64,000 nucleotides of DNA, taken from the NCBI GenBank assembly GCA_026874595.1, contig CM049313.1:44170659-44234658 (forward strand), in the 5' to 3' direction. Position numbers and translations under genes: made by a program. The notes below the pieces were generated by a model. That model saw only the letters and a program-made list of their open reading frames with translations, had not been told where the DNA came from and did no database searches. Source of the stretch: Sipunculus nudus. Taxonomy: Eukaryota; Annelida; Sipuncula; Golfingiida; Sipunculidae. Below are positions 36,801 to 47,795 of the stretch, one piece after another; within the stretch, counting starts at the first letter, position 1; each line of letters opens with the position of its first letter.

Positions 36801-39800
36801 TTACTTACATAACTGTCTGCCAGATGGCAGAAGCTACAACTGTCCTGCCTGTGATGCTTCTGTAAATGAGAAAAGCTTACTGACGGGACGAGAGCACCAT
36901 GAAAACCCAACGTCATGTAAAGCCAGTTTCTCACCTGCATTATCTGTAGTATTTATGTGATTTCTCGCTTTCTCTTGGTACACACTAATGAACTTGAGGT
37001 ATTTCCTGTTAATAAAGGTTTTTATAATGCTTCTGTGACAGATATATATATCTATATATGACATGGTTTGTCTAAAAGCTGTAAGTAACACTGTACATGT
37101 ACATGCGCCAATGTTGGCTAAAGCCGCTATCACATACAGCCTACGGGGCCCGTACGGTGAGTAAAATCACTATTTCTGGCTATATTTGCACGGTACCAGT
37201 AAGGTACCCATACGATTTTCACGGGCGCCGGTTAAATTTTTACTCGCCGTAGGTGCGCTGTGGTGCTGATCTGGCTGCCTTCAATTCTTCCGGCTTTTTT
37301 GACTCACATTAAGCCCCCAGGTTTGGCACTATGATAAATATAATATCAATAAAGATTTCCAGGAATTATATGTAGTAGTTAATGTTAATTATGAAAAGTC
37401 AAATCGAGTAACATAAGAAAAACTTTGAAAAATAATATTGGTCTCCATCCTATTTGACCATTTCTTATTCTTTGGCTTAATGTTCAACAGTTATTTTGGT
37501 GGCCCCTAATATGTCAAAAACATGTGGATAAAACGAACCAAACAGCCTGTGTGTGGTTTGATCAATGTTTCCTGTTTAATTTTTATTAGCTCAGCTGACT
37601 TTCAGTCATGCTGGGCTATAGCGATGGGTCTTTGTCCGGCGTCCTTCCGTCTGTCCGTCCGGCCGTCCGGCCGGCCGGCCGTCCGTTAGCAGGGCACAAA
37701 TCATAACCGTAGGGGCTAGGGCCATGAACCCTATGCAGTCTTAGAGGTTATAAAAAGATCTCCTTGCAAACCTGAAATTAGGTCACTGCGACCTATATTC
37801 TCGAAGTTATGGGGTGTGTTTGCACCCCCCAGAAATAACTCTTTGAGACAAAATTTTCATCCCAAACCTTCCATCTTTCACATACAGCTCACCTACCAAC
37901 AGGGGAAGAACCATAATTTTTTTTAGGTCAAAAGGTCAAAGGTCAAGGTCACAGGAGCCTCTTCTTTGAAAAGCCTGTGGATGCATTTTAAGCCAACCCT
38001 TTCATCCCAATTCTTTGATCTTTCACATATAGCTCACCTACTAAGTTGGAGAAGAATCCTATAGATTTTGAGGTCACAAGGTCAAAGGTCAGGGTCACAG
38101 GATCCACTTCTTTGAAAAGGTAGTGGACACATTTCAAGCTAGACTTTTCAATCCAAACCTTCCAGCACTGATATCGCTTCTCTGCCAACAGGGGAAAAGA
38201 CCTGTTGATTTTGAGGTCAAAGGTCAAGTTCACAGCACCCACTTCTTGCGTGGAGTCATTTTCAGGCAAACTTTTCAATCTGTACCTTCCATCTGTCATA
38301 TATGGCTTACCTACCAATAAGGGAAGAAGCCTATTGATGTTGAGGTCAAAAAGTCAAAGGTCAAGGTCACAATATTTAATTGTTCTAAATGCTTGTGAGC
38401 ATATTTCAAGTGTAACTGTTCAACCCAAACCTTCAGTCTTTCACATATGCCACATCTATGCATTACTCAGTTTGACTCAAACTTCATATTTATGGGTCTT
38501 TTTGCTTGAATAATTACACCAGATTTAAGTGGTCAGTAGTTACCCATCATTTAGAAAGAATAAGTTGATAAATGGGCAAAAGGCCAAGGTCATAGGTCAG
38601 GGATGTTCACAATTACTTATTTTATAGACCATCTCTATTTTTCTTGTATATATAACCATCCCACTCCAGCTGGTACATCTCCCTGTGTGGCTGTAATTGT
38701 GAGTGACACTGGTGACATATGACTCCCTTTTGTATCAGCCTATTAAGTGATAAGGCTCAGTGATAAGTACCTCGTTACTTCATAACAAAAACACTGTTGT
38801 CAGAATGCTTCAGCCAGGCATTAAAACTATGAGAGTATAGTATTAAGGTTTAGCTACTGATTTATAAGATGATGGGAACATTTTGCAGTTTATTTTATTG
38901 AATCCTAGCAATAAACTTAGTTTCCTAGATATCTGAATATTTTAATATATATCACCACATATAAAAGCAAGTGTTTGTTCTCATAATATGTGGATGTGTA
39001 CCTTGATTTAGGATGGCTTTTTGTTTTATTTCAAGACTCTTAGTCATGCTTTCTGCATTTCTTTTCTTTCAGGTTTGGCAGTTTACCTACCCTGCTGACC
39101 CCATTGAAAAGCAGAGTGATAATAAAAAATATTGGACTTACACTTTTTACAATAGCATATCTATAAATCTGATATGAGGGCCTGGACATGCCTTTTGAAT
39201 TATTTTGGGCATTTATTACTGGATAATTTGCCCCAAGTTTGGTCTCTTATTGGAGAATGTGGGATATCAAATGTCATACTTCTCAGAAATCCATTATGTC
39301 TGCCAGTTAGCCACCTTAGAAATTCTTTCTTCAGGGCAGTTTCAGTAATTTTTCTTTAATATTTGGTCCGATTTAGAGAATGTTTGTTGTCTGATTTCAG
39401 ACTTGTCAGAAGTCCAATATGGCCACCAGGCAACCATCTTTTAATTCCTTTTGATCATATTATCTCAAGAACAGTTAAAGTGAATGCAGTTGGATGTATA
39501 TTTATGTAATCTTGTAAAGGATTGGGTCAAATATTTCTGAATAAATATTACCATCATTTATAAAAGTGCAGTACAGTTGGCTTGTATTGAATAAAAATTC
39601 ATACAGAAGCACCTGTTTCTCAATAATTCTTGCATGTATTTCCTTGATTTTTGCTATATATTTTGATCTTATATTTGCCCTTTGTGGTGTTCCTTTTGAG
39701 ACTGACAGGTTTCAAGCAAGCTGTTGGAATAGTTCCTGATAGCTTAACAATCATGCATTTTCCTCAGACCATCAATTCACTGTGTTTTAACCAGACATAG

Positions 39801-42800
39801 GTGATATATATTTCTGTTGTCATAGAAAATTTTCAACAAATTGGCAAATTGGTTCTTCAAAATTTGACTGGAAGTTGTGAATCTCAGTCCATGATATCAC
39901 AGGTCATGCTTGGCAGCTGAGCGTCATGACCCATGGGTCACTTGTTAAAGGCTCAAGGGATTTTCTTTAGTTCATAGACATCAGACATGAGAATAGTCCC
40001 CTTTAATGTTATATCCATCAGAAAAAAAATGGACAGCACTAGAATATTTATTTATACTATAGAGACTGTGTATAATACCTATAATATTATTAGAAAATAG
40101 GATGATTTTTTTTCTAGAATATCATGAGCATCTCAAAAGTTAGAATTAACAAAAGTACCATATATAATATGTAAATATGATTTGTTCCAGGACTACACGT
40201 CTAACTCCCTGACCTTTGAAGGTATCAAAAAGGCCCTGAAGGACCATGATGTCATTGAGGATGAATTTCTGGTAAGAATTTAATACAAAGAAGATGTGTT
40301 CCAAATTTAAATTATACCCAACAATCCAAGAAGGGTGTAGTGTTCTTTGTTTTACTGTGTTCCTTCATACGACACAAGAGAACAATGCGGCAGTAGTTCA
40401 CACACGTTTTAATCTTACTTCCAGACGTAAAGTTACCCGGAGTCTCTACATCACAAGTCATGAACATTAGCGCCATCTATTCAACTGGTAGTTCTGATCT
40501 AGTTAGCTAGTTGCTTAACAGGGGGCGCCACATGCCGGTATCATTACAATAGGTGTTGCAAGCACAGCATATACCACAATCAGTCATAATAACATTATCA
40601 GGCAGAGATCCATATGATCATTTATGGTACTAATTTTAACATTTTGGTACATAATAAATGATAAGATGGTTAGATGTATCAAATAGAAATATATATCAGA
40701 ATTTTCCCCCCCACATTTTACCAAATACAATAAAAAATCTTTAATGACGATTAACATGGTATTTTTTCTACATATTTTGAGGGGTATCAAATATAAGAGA
40801 AAAATATCCTTAAAAAATCATTAAATGTTGATGATCAGGAAGTATATGGAGCATACTGGTAAATTTTTCTGCGAGGCTTCACCTACATACAGCTTGGATA
40901 TTAGAGGCAGAATATATATAATCCAGGGCAGCAACTTGGCAGAGATCAGGATTATTGCATCCCCAGACAAAGTCATTGGATACTATGGTTTTAGCACGGT
41001 CATGAGGCTAATGACCTTGAATAGGTCATTTTTTGGTGAAAATCACAGAAAAACTTTTTTGGGGGTGGATTTCCACTCTTTTTACATCTAATCCTGCATT
41101 GCATGAAGTTTTTAAAATCTATCACCAAGTCAAATAATACATATTTTGCTGCCATTAAAAGTGTTGCCATGACAACAAGAACTTGCGATTTGAGTTAGAT
41201 AATGCCTTTAATAAGCACTTCAGTTTTGTTTCCATTTCAGCTCTTATTGAAACATCACAGATGCGTTAAAAGATGAGGCTGCTGCAAAATAGCATAATCA
41301 TTTTATTTGTGTTTATTTATGTGTCAAATTGTTAATATTTACCCTTCACAGATGTTGCCCAGCTTTCTTCCAAAACTTGCAGTGGTTCCTGCCGGATGTG
41401 AGGACAAAAACCGTTATGCCAACGTCATTCCAGGTAAAATCTGTTAATCTGATGATACATAAAACATTCAGTATATCATGACTACTGGAAGTAAGCAACA
41501 ATGTCACAAACTTGGTTCAGAGTATCTCCATAATTTTTACAAAAAAACATTTTCAGTGTTGCATGTGTTTAAATGTGTTTTCAGTGTTGCCTGTGTTTAT
41601 ATGTGCCTTAAGCATGAATTTCATGTTAATTTTACCCCCCCCCCGACACACACATTCCCTAAACACACATACACAAATGTATTTTATTTTTTTTTCAGAG
41701 CCAAAAACAAGAGTTCCACTTTCGTTGAAGCCTGGAGAAGAGAATTCTGATTACATCAATGCAAATTATATCAGTGTAAGTTTAAATTCCATGTGTCCAT
41801 CTGTTTACTTTTTAATATATTATATACATAAAACATACAAGAAGACCTGATATGCGTGCAATATACACTCATTGTAAATCTGATGACCTTGACCTCCTTC
41901 AAAATATGCACAGAACTGAACTCATGTGAGCCACTTTATTGATAAATATTCTTAGTGAATTTCATGAAATCAATCCAATTTATTCAGCCCATGTAGATAT
42001 AAAATATAGGTAATTTTGCAGTTGCAAGCATGGTGAAAATGGTGAAAACAATATAAGACTAACACGCTTCCATGGTCTAGGGGTCACAGTCAGCCCCCAC
42101 CTAGGGTGAGAACTCTGCAGGCTTAATTATAATAGGAAGACTGTGCCCAAAAAGTTGTGTTTCACTCACAATTGATCGAGTGTACATTTTGGGGGTTCCT
42201 CAGCGTAATGGCCCAGCAATGGGGAAGACACACACCCAGGACCGAAAGCAGTGGTACACTAAGGCAGGTTGAAGCCAGGATTATTGCATGTTAGCCCCAG
42301 TCACATAGTCTGAAAATGGAATGGAATTATGCAGATGCATAAAATACTTAGTTAAGCCAGCATTAAACAAAATGGAGGCTGTTACCTCCACAAAATATAA
42401 AAAAAATTATATGTGACTAGAAACTTTAAGACTTTAAAAGGTAAAATGTAAAATATAAGTATTGCACAAGGTTATAAGGAAAAATAGTTTCTATTCGTAT
42501 AGAAAAATAGTTTCTATTTAGTTATAATAGCAACTCAAAAGGTCAGCAGAGTGATATTGGACTTACCAGAATACGATCCTTCAGACAGGACTACAAGAAG
42601 TCACTCATATTTATTTCCCATTAGCACAGCAGTGTTTCTGTGGGGATTGATCCTAACAATAATGTACAATTTTCAGTGTATTGATATTTTTGTCTCCAGG
42701 GCTACATGGATGAGCCAGTGTGCTACATCGCGACCCAGGCTCCCATGAAGAACACAGTTGGTGATTTCTGGAGAATGGTTTGGGAACAGCAGTCCAAACT

Positions 42801-42995
42801 TATTCTGATGCTGACACAGCTTGAAGAAAATGGTGTAGTAAGTAATTAAAACTGATCATAAACATGGTTTTCATAGGTTATAAATGTCCATGAAAGTAAG
42901 AACCAAATAAAACATTTGAGGTGAAGACTATTTAATTAACATGATGCATGCTCTGCTTATTTTATCACATAAAACCAATGTTTTAGTTTAAATTA

Positions 42996-43059
<64 letters not shown>

Positions 43060-45792
43060 TATATTTTATATATATATATATATATATAAATATATATATT
43101 GTAACAATTATAGAGTATTGTGAAATCATCTTGAAATAATAGGTAATCACTAGACATTGTATAAGAAGCCTTATTGAAGGCTCACAAATTTACATGAGAC
43201 TGGGTAAAGGGACTGGAAAAATTAACTGGTTGAATAGATGGAGGACAGTGCATATGCACTTAATGTATGATAAAGATATAGAACATGAATAGTTTTATAC
43301 ACAGAAAAAGTCAGAACATATCTGTATGGGAATTGAACCCATGACCTTCTGATTGCCAGTTTGATTCTCATATGGAGTGATCCCACTTTTTCTGTGTATT
43401 CATGTCCTGTACGTATCTATATGATTTAATGAACTAGCATAGGTATATGATCATACAGCTCTACATAATGTATTATATATTTCTTTGTGTTAATGTAGTC
43501 CAAGTGTGAAGAATACTGGCCCAACACAGATGGTGGAGACATCTTGAGGATATGTGGGGACTTTGAGGTTCGACAGATAGAACGAGACACCCACAGATAC
43601 TGGACGTACACTAAACTCAAGGTCACAAATACAATAGTGAGTGTCCTTGTTTCTTGATCAGTCCATATCATATGAAGTTTATCTTCAAATTCAGGTGTAT
43701 TGAACTGATTGCTAATACAGGGGCAGAACCAGGATTTTGGAAAGGGGAAGGTCCAACCCAGGAAGACTAATAACAAAACCCTGATGAAAGTCCTCTGATC
43801 CAGAAGAGGGGGGATGGGAGTCCAGGCCTGAAGAAATTTAAAACAAAAATAATGTTTGGCTCAAAAGGAGGGGGTTCCTGACCCACTGCAACCCCCTCCC
43901 CCCCCCCCCCCCCAAGGATCCGCTCCTGTAATTACTAACTTTAATATCCTAAGATGATTCCTTGGAAACTAATTGTTGATAAAGAATGTATGACTTAGCA
44001 AATTAACCATTGCAAATTTACTGTTTTGTCCTGACAACTATTGCATATTTTGGCAGTGAATGTTCGCCACATAAATAGATGTAACATTTTCCAAGTTGTA
44101 TATTTGCTGTTAAAAAATTTTTGTTCCATCCTCTAGATATACTTGTAACTTTGAAAATTGCCACTGGATTAGAATCACTGAATTAGATTAAAGTAATGGT
44201 ACTAGTAAAGTGTTTGATTCTTAACTTACATCTAACACAAAATTGTTTGAATTTTCTGACTGTGATAATTTTCAAGCTATTTATTTCAGACCAATACTAG
44301 TCGTGAAATAAACCATCTGTGGTACACTGCTTGGCCAACTCACGGCCTCCCAGAGAAGCCTAATTCCCTCCTGAACTACCTGCTGTATGCCAGAGCACTC
44401 GCTCTAGAAAACTATGGACCAATCATTGTTCACTGCAGGTGAGTGTATTGAATTACAGGAAATAACACTACTACAGTAATTTTGGATTAGTTCATACCCT
44501 GCATTACTTTGTACACCCTATTCTTAAGAAAGATATTTTCTAAATGGTTTGTAAGAACTTGTGCACAGACTCCACCATTGACTCGAGGGTCCTGGACTCG
44601 GCCTTGTACTCGAACAACAAGATGAGGACTCGAGAAATCAGACAGACTCCATCTGGACTCCAGTAGAAAAAAAATATGTTACAAATTATATTAAGATGCA
44701 TATGGGTGAACTACCAACAGAACATTGCAACATACACAACAAGGTTTAGCGTTGCATCAGGGGCAAAACAGTGCAGTGCTGTAAATATTCAAGTAAAGGG
44801 CACATAAAATTTGTAAGATTATATTAAATATCCTTTTTAAATTTTGTGTAATAAGAAGATTTGTATTGAACTTGGACTTGGACTCAAGTTCCAAATGACA
44901 CACTCGAAAAAAGTGGACTTGAACTCCAACCTCAAGGATTCAGATTAGGACTCAGACTTGAGTGGCCTGGACACAGACCTGCACTCAGATACAGATTGTG
45001 CGGACTCAACTACATCACTGAGCAATATATAAGGAGATTATCCATGAGGACATCTCACTTGAACAGATCCTTAAAAATGTGCCAGTAATTGTTTTCGTGA
45101 ACACTTGCTGAACCATACTTTGCTTGCCATCCAGTTTAAAACAAACAATTCATAATCATGCTTTCATTTGTAATCTAAAACCTAACAAACACTTTATTTG
45201 CTTGTAGTCCGGGGACAGGAAGGACGGGCACAGTGATCGCCATTGATATCTGTATGCAAGACTACGATGATTCCCATACAGCAAATATCCTACGAACAGT
45301 CCACAACCTGAGGCATGAGCGAGCGGGTGCTGTACAAACCAAAGAACAGTTCTTCTTTATATACAAGGTCAGTATTGAATACTTCTTTCTCATACAAAGC
45401 AGTTCAAAACCATTGTCAACAAATGTATCATCCTTGAATGCCACTCTTCCGCCTCCCCCCCCCCCCCCCCCAAATAAAGAATTCAGATAAATCCTAGGAC
45501 AGCAAGGATTTTTAAAGACCATCATTTGACAAAAGGATTATTTTCTCAGCCTATATATTCTTTTTATCTTATTTGATAAAAAAAATTAATTTTTTCCTCA
45601 TCAGAAGAAATGTCATTTCGGAAAAATATTTTAATAAATATTTTATGATTTTAATCTATGAAAATATTTTAATTTCTCTGTTGTTAGTATATATAATATT
45701 TTTTATTTCAGGCCATCTACGAGTATGCAAGAAGACTTGGCACTCCAGAGAGTGCACGTTCTTCCATCTCTATAGAGAGGACTCTGTTATAG
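31451..45792 (+). CDS. Receptor-type protein tyrosine phosphatase, single PTP domain, mucin-like ectodomain (11 coding exons)
   Basis: Coding exons read from the sequence: 31451-33859, 34465-34614, 35788-35937, 40191-40271, 41352-41433, 41699-41775, 42700-42837, 43499-43636, 44290-44438, 45208-45367 and 45712-45792. All introns are GT-AG, the frame is continuous, and the total is 1204 residues plus TAG. Order: signal peptide (1-24), Ser/Thr-rich stalk (about 50-660), membrane-proximal region (about 664-825), transmembrane helix (about 831-856), RRRR stop-transfer (857-860), and one PTP domain (about 910-1190). PTP landmarks are [32 protein letters not shown], a [11 protein letters not shown]-loop (Cys1124, Arg1130) and a Q-loop (QTKEQ, Gln1168). 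PTPs remove phosphate from phosphotyrosine at the inner membrane face. The WPD loop is WPT (1090-1092), so the general-acid Asp is missing. From memory, WYT-WP-H and IDICMQ resemble the single-domain R7 group (PTPRR/STEP), but I see no clear kinase-interaction motif. The ATG context (CACAATGG) is good, and an acceptor lies 24 nt upstream. Confidence 0.93.
32670..32975 (+). repeat. Coding 18-bp minisatellite (hexapeptide GAGVTT-like array)
   Basis: About 17 imperfect copies of an 18-bp unit (ACAACAGGTGCTGGTGTA and variants) lie in frame. They encode Gly-Ala-(Gly/Ser/Asn)-Val-Thr-(Thr/Ser/Ala) repeats. Multiples of 18 bp keep the frame, so copy number may vary between alleles without breaking the protein. 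Confidence 0.85.
34465..35937 (+). other. Transmembrane and juxtamembrane exons of the phosphatase
   Basis: Exon 34465-34614 encodes 50 residues ending in a hydrophobic run from about Thr829 ([16 protein letters not shown] and onward). Exon 35788-35937 encodes another 50 residues starting MIWRRRRG, which finishes the helix and supplies the positive-inside stop-transfer. The cytoplasmic linker contains HYAYINPGL, whose two tyrosines could be phosphorylated (inference). The second acceptor is a weak TAG. An alternative CAG at 35768-35770 would bring an in-frame stop, so 35788 is preferred. The intron between them holds a MITE with a duplicated 3' half. Confidence 0.85.
34656..35220. mobile_element. 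MITE related to the one at 6246, with duplicated 3' half
   Basis: The left end is TACTGTAGTTGATTCATATT. The right end complement is TACTTTGATGCCTTTTTGTT. Inner arms share GGGAGGTTNAAATT, the counterpart of GCGAGG-AATTTCGCG in the copy at 6246. The right-hand 122 bp is tandemly duplicated (34999-35120 and 35121-35242), so two 3' ends exist. Confidence 0.65.
35938..37586. other. Phosphatase intron 3, left part
   Basis: Holds a G-run (36016-36026), the possible transposon end above, and otherwise unassigned DNA. No exon signal found. Confidence 0.5.
36590..36715 (-). mobile_element. Possible pogo/Tc1-like transposon end
   Basis: In minus orientation the sequence reads CAGTAGAGCGCCGTATTTC then repeated TTTCCGAAAAT motifs. 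This resembles CAGTAGA-CCC-type terminal repeats of the pogo/Tc1 group with a TA flank. I could not find a matching opposite end. Confidence 0.35.
37587..39944 (+). mobile_element. Helentron-like repeat element, copy B (2.4 kb)
   Basis: Starts TAGCTCAGCTGACTTTCAG and has a GTCCGTCCGG-rich zone (37636-37685). Its core has about 4.5 tandem units of 130-155 bp (37835-38460), each with CCAAACCTTCCATCTTTCAC-like and AGGTCAAAGGTCA-like blocks. It ends CAGCTGAGCGTCATGACCC then ATGGGTCACTTG. TGACCCATGGGTCA is a perfect 14-bp palindrome. GCTCAGCTG and CAGCTGAGC form the inverted subterminal repeat. It is flanked by T and T with no clear target duplication, and lies inside the phosphatase intron. Confidence 0.65.
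37835..38460. repeat. Core tandem repeats of copy B
   Basis: Units begin near 37835, 37990, 38146, 38277 and 38418 with a mean period of about 145 bp. They are diverged but keep the same block order. Confidence 0.8.
42062..42405 (+). mobile_element. SINE, same family as 22727, with deleted box B
   Basis: ATGGTCTAGGGGTCACAG shows the box A region fused directly to the body, so the anticodon and box B part is missing. The body (GGGTGAGAACTCTGCAGGC) and the tail (ACTTAGTTAAGCCAGCATTA, GGAGGCTGTTACCTCC) are conserved. The tail can form a GGAGG/CCTCC stem. Confidence 0.8.
43000..43100. repeat. (TA)n microsatellite in phosphatase intron
   Basis: A long TA tract interrupted by AAATATATATTTTA. It lies between the GYMDEP exon and the next catalytic exon. 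Confidence 0.9.
43262..43432 (-). mobile_element. Foldback element enclosing a tRNA-like T-arm
   Basis: ACACAGAAAAAGT (43299-43311) and ACTTTTTCTGTGT (43385-43397) are perfect inverted repeats, and weaker inverted similarity extends about 35 bp outward. Between them on the minus strand lies GGTCATGGGTTCAATTCCC, a box B with a complete T-stem and 7-base loop. A matching box A is not evident. Confidence 0.55.
44560..45025. repeat. Degenerate GGACTCGAACTT-type repeat in intron
   Basis: Many short copies of GGACTCG, GGACTTG and ACTCGA occur in both orientations. The pattern suggests a decayed simple-repeat-rich transposon. The ends are not resolved. Confidence 0.4.
45452..45471. repeat. C homopolymer near an exon
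   Basis: A C-run lies about 85 bp after the P-loop exon donor, interrupted near its start by a T. Similar runs occur at 41636-41645 and 43899-43914 in neighbouring introns. Confidence 0.85.
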
Positions 45793-47795
45793 CACATCAG
45801 AATCCTGTATGAGACTCATAAATCAGTAAAATTCCATATCCACAGAGTGATACAAATTATAGCACATGTAAGTGTTGAGACACTGATTTACATTATCAGT
45901 GTCAGAATGATTTGGGTCTGATTATTTGTGCTGATGTGAGGGATGCCATGCTATACTACCACTAATGTGGTATTACATGCAACAAAGACCAACAAGTTTT
46001 TCATTACTTGAGGATTAATCGGATGAACTTTGCTTGTGCAAGAGGAAAAATATAATGCATGCAGCCCACAAGGTGGCCCAACTTATATTATTAATTATAA
46101 TGTAAGAAAATTAGTGCCGTTTTACATTCTCATTGATGGGTATATGGTTGTGAATTATCATATGCAAATATCTCCGGTTGTGATCCTGTGCTGCAGATAT
46201 TGTGATAATCACAAATTCAATACATGAATAGGAAACTTGGGGTGTTTACGGTAATGCAGAGATACTGTCTCTGTAATTTCTCAAAAAAAGCCTTGTATGG
46301 ATGCTTTTGTACTTATTAAAGCTCAACTGTTTATTATGATTTCCTTACATAGCCATTGACAATGGCAAGAAATTTTGTATTGGCAGGAAAGGATGACCTT
46401 CCATGTGCCTGAATTATCTGTCTGCAACCAGGACATAACATCTTCACACTACCAAGTCTGTGGCTACCCTTATTGAGAAACCCTTAAAAAGCAACCTATA
46501 GTCCATTTCACCACCTGCTGTCCACCTATTTTTTGTAGATGATTTACTTTAAAGTTTATATTTTTCAATATTTTCCAAGAAAAAAACATATGGAAGTGAC
46601 AACCTGATATGGCAATTAAGAATCTTACAATAAATCCCCTGTTTATGTTTCACAACATTTTAGTCTCTTCACCATGATCTGGCAGATATGATGTGTCCCT
46701 CAATAAGTAGCCATCTTTGTTTTAGCTGGTTATATTTTTTAGAATGTTTACATGAGATCATCCAATCAGAAGCTGTCAGTTGAGGCTGTTTTTGCATGTG
46801 ACCAATTACCTTGACCGCCATAAGTGGGTCTGATATGTTGTAAAATGTAGACTGATTTCTCATATTTTTCAAATAATTCTGTTTCTTAAATAAGGTGTTA
46901 GGTAGGTATTTATTTACCTTGTTGAAAATTAGGTCCTTTAATCCTCTACACTACAATTGAATCCCTTGAAATGTAACTATTAAAAATTTTCATAGCAAAA
47001 AACAGGTGGACATGAGGGGATGAAATGGACTATATTTGTCATAAATAATGAACAATCTTAAATTGTTTAGGTTGGAATGAAAATTCAAGCAAATAAAAAA
47101 AACAAGAGGTGAACAATGTACCATTCAAAAACTGTCTGAACAAGAACACATACCAGAATGGGACAGTCTGTATATGGCTTTCTTTGACTGGTTACATTGT
47201 CCATGCTTTCCATGATAAATCTTTGACTGAAACATTGAACCAGACATTCATGTAGAATAAGTGTACCCGAATCATTTGGTTTGTTTAATTGCTTTGTTCA
47301 TTATTCATAAAAGGTCTGAATCAAGGTCTATGACAGTGTGGCCACAGATTTAGTAGTATGAAGATGAATCAAGGTCTGTGAAAGCGTTGCCAAAAACTCA
47401 GTAGTATGGAGATGAATTAAGGTCTGTGAAAGGGTGGCCACAGGCTTAGTAGTATGAAGATGGATGTAAGTATACAGAATCTGTTAGCATACTTTAACAA
47501 TGCTGAGACTTGCTGAGACAGGACCAACCTTGAATGTCTGTTTTATTGACACCATATTTTTATAGCATAAGAAATACATATTTTATTTTCCTTGTATTTC
47601 ATTTATTCAGAGCTTTCTTTAAGCCCCTCGACCAATTATTGTACCCCAGTCTTTGAGAAAGTGTAATTTAAAGGGTTACATGTACACTGTAACTTTACAA
47701 TGTACATTACTCTGTCTAAAATTGTAAATATATTCTATATGAATGTATATGTACTGATCTGATATTTTCTAATAAACTTTGTAATGAGAGTCTTG
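45793..47795 (+). other. 3' UTR of the phosphatase with polyadenylation signal
   Basis: After the TAG at 45790-45792 there is no further coding sequence. A consensus AATAAA at 47771-47776 is followed by TGT-rich sequence (GAAGTGTTTGTTTG), a plausible cleavage context. Other weaker signals occur earlier, so shorter isoforms are possible. A 48-bp tandem repeat lies near the end. Confidence 0.55.
47318..47461 (+). repeat. 48-bp tandem repeat, three copies, in the 3' UTR
   Basis: Three units start at 47318, 47366 and 47414. Each begins GAATCAAGGTCT or GAATTAAGGTCT and ends TAGTAGTATGAAGAT or GGAGAT. Divergence is several substitutions per unit with no length change. Confidence 0.9.

Larger units (their letters stand above)
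40191..45792 (+). other. Cytoplasmic PTP catalytic domain exons
   Basis: Eight exons encode residues 904-1204. Introns split the domain after the N-terminal helix, before the KNRY loop exon end (phase 1), before the GYMDEP segment, after the substrate-loop block, and inside the P-loop serine codon (phase 2, AG|T). All expected secondary blocks are present, so the fold should be intact. Departures from the consensus are WPT instead of WPD, and Pro1126 and Thr1128 in the P-loop in place of the usual Ala and Val/Ile. The tail after the domain is short ([13 protein letters not shown], then ISIERTLL). Confidence 0.9.

Noticed and set aside
43320-43385. Functional minus-strand tRNA gene
   Set aside because: Only the T-arm is convincing. 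Box A and the acceptor stem are not found.
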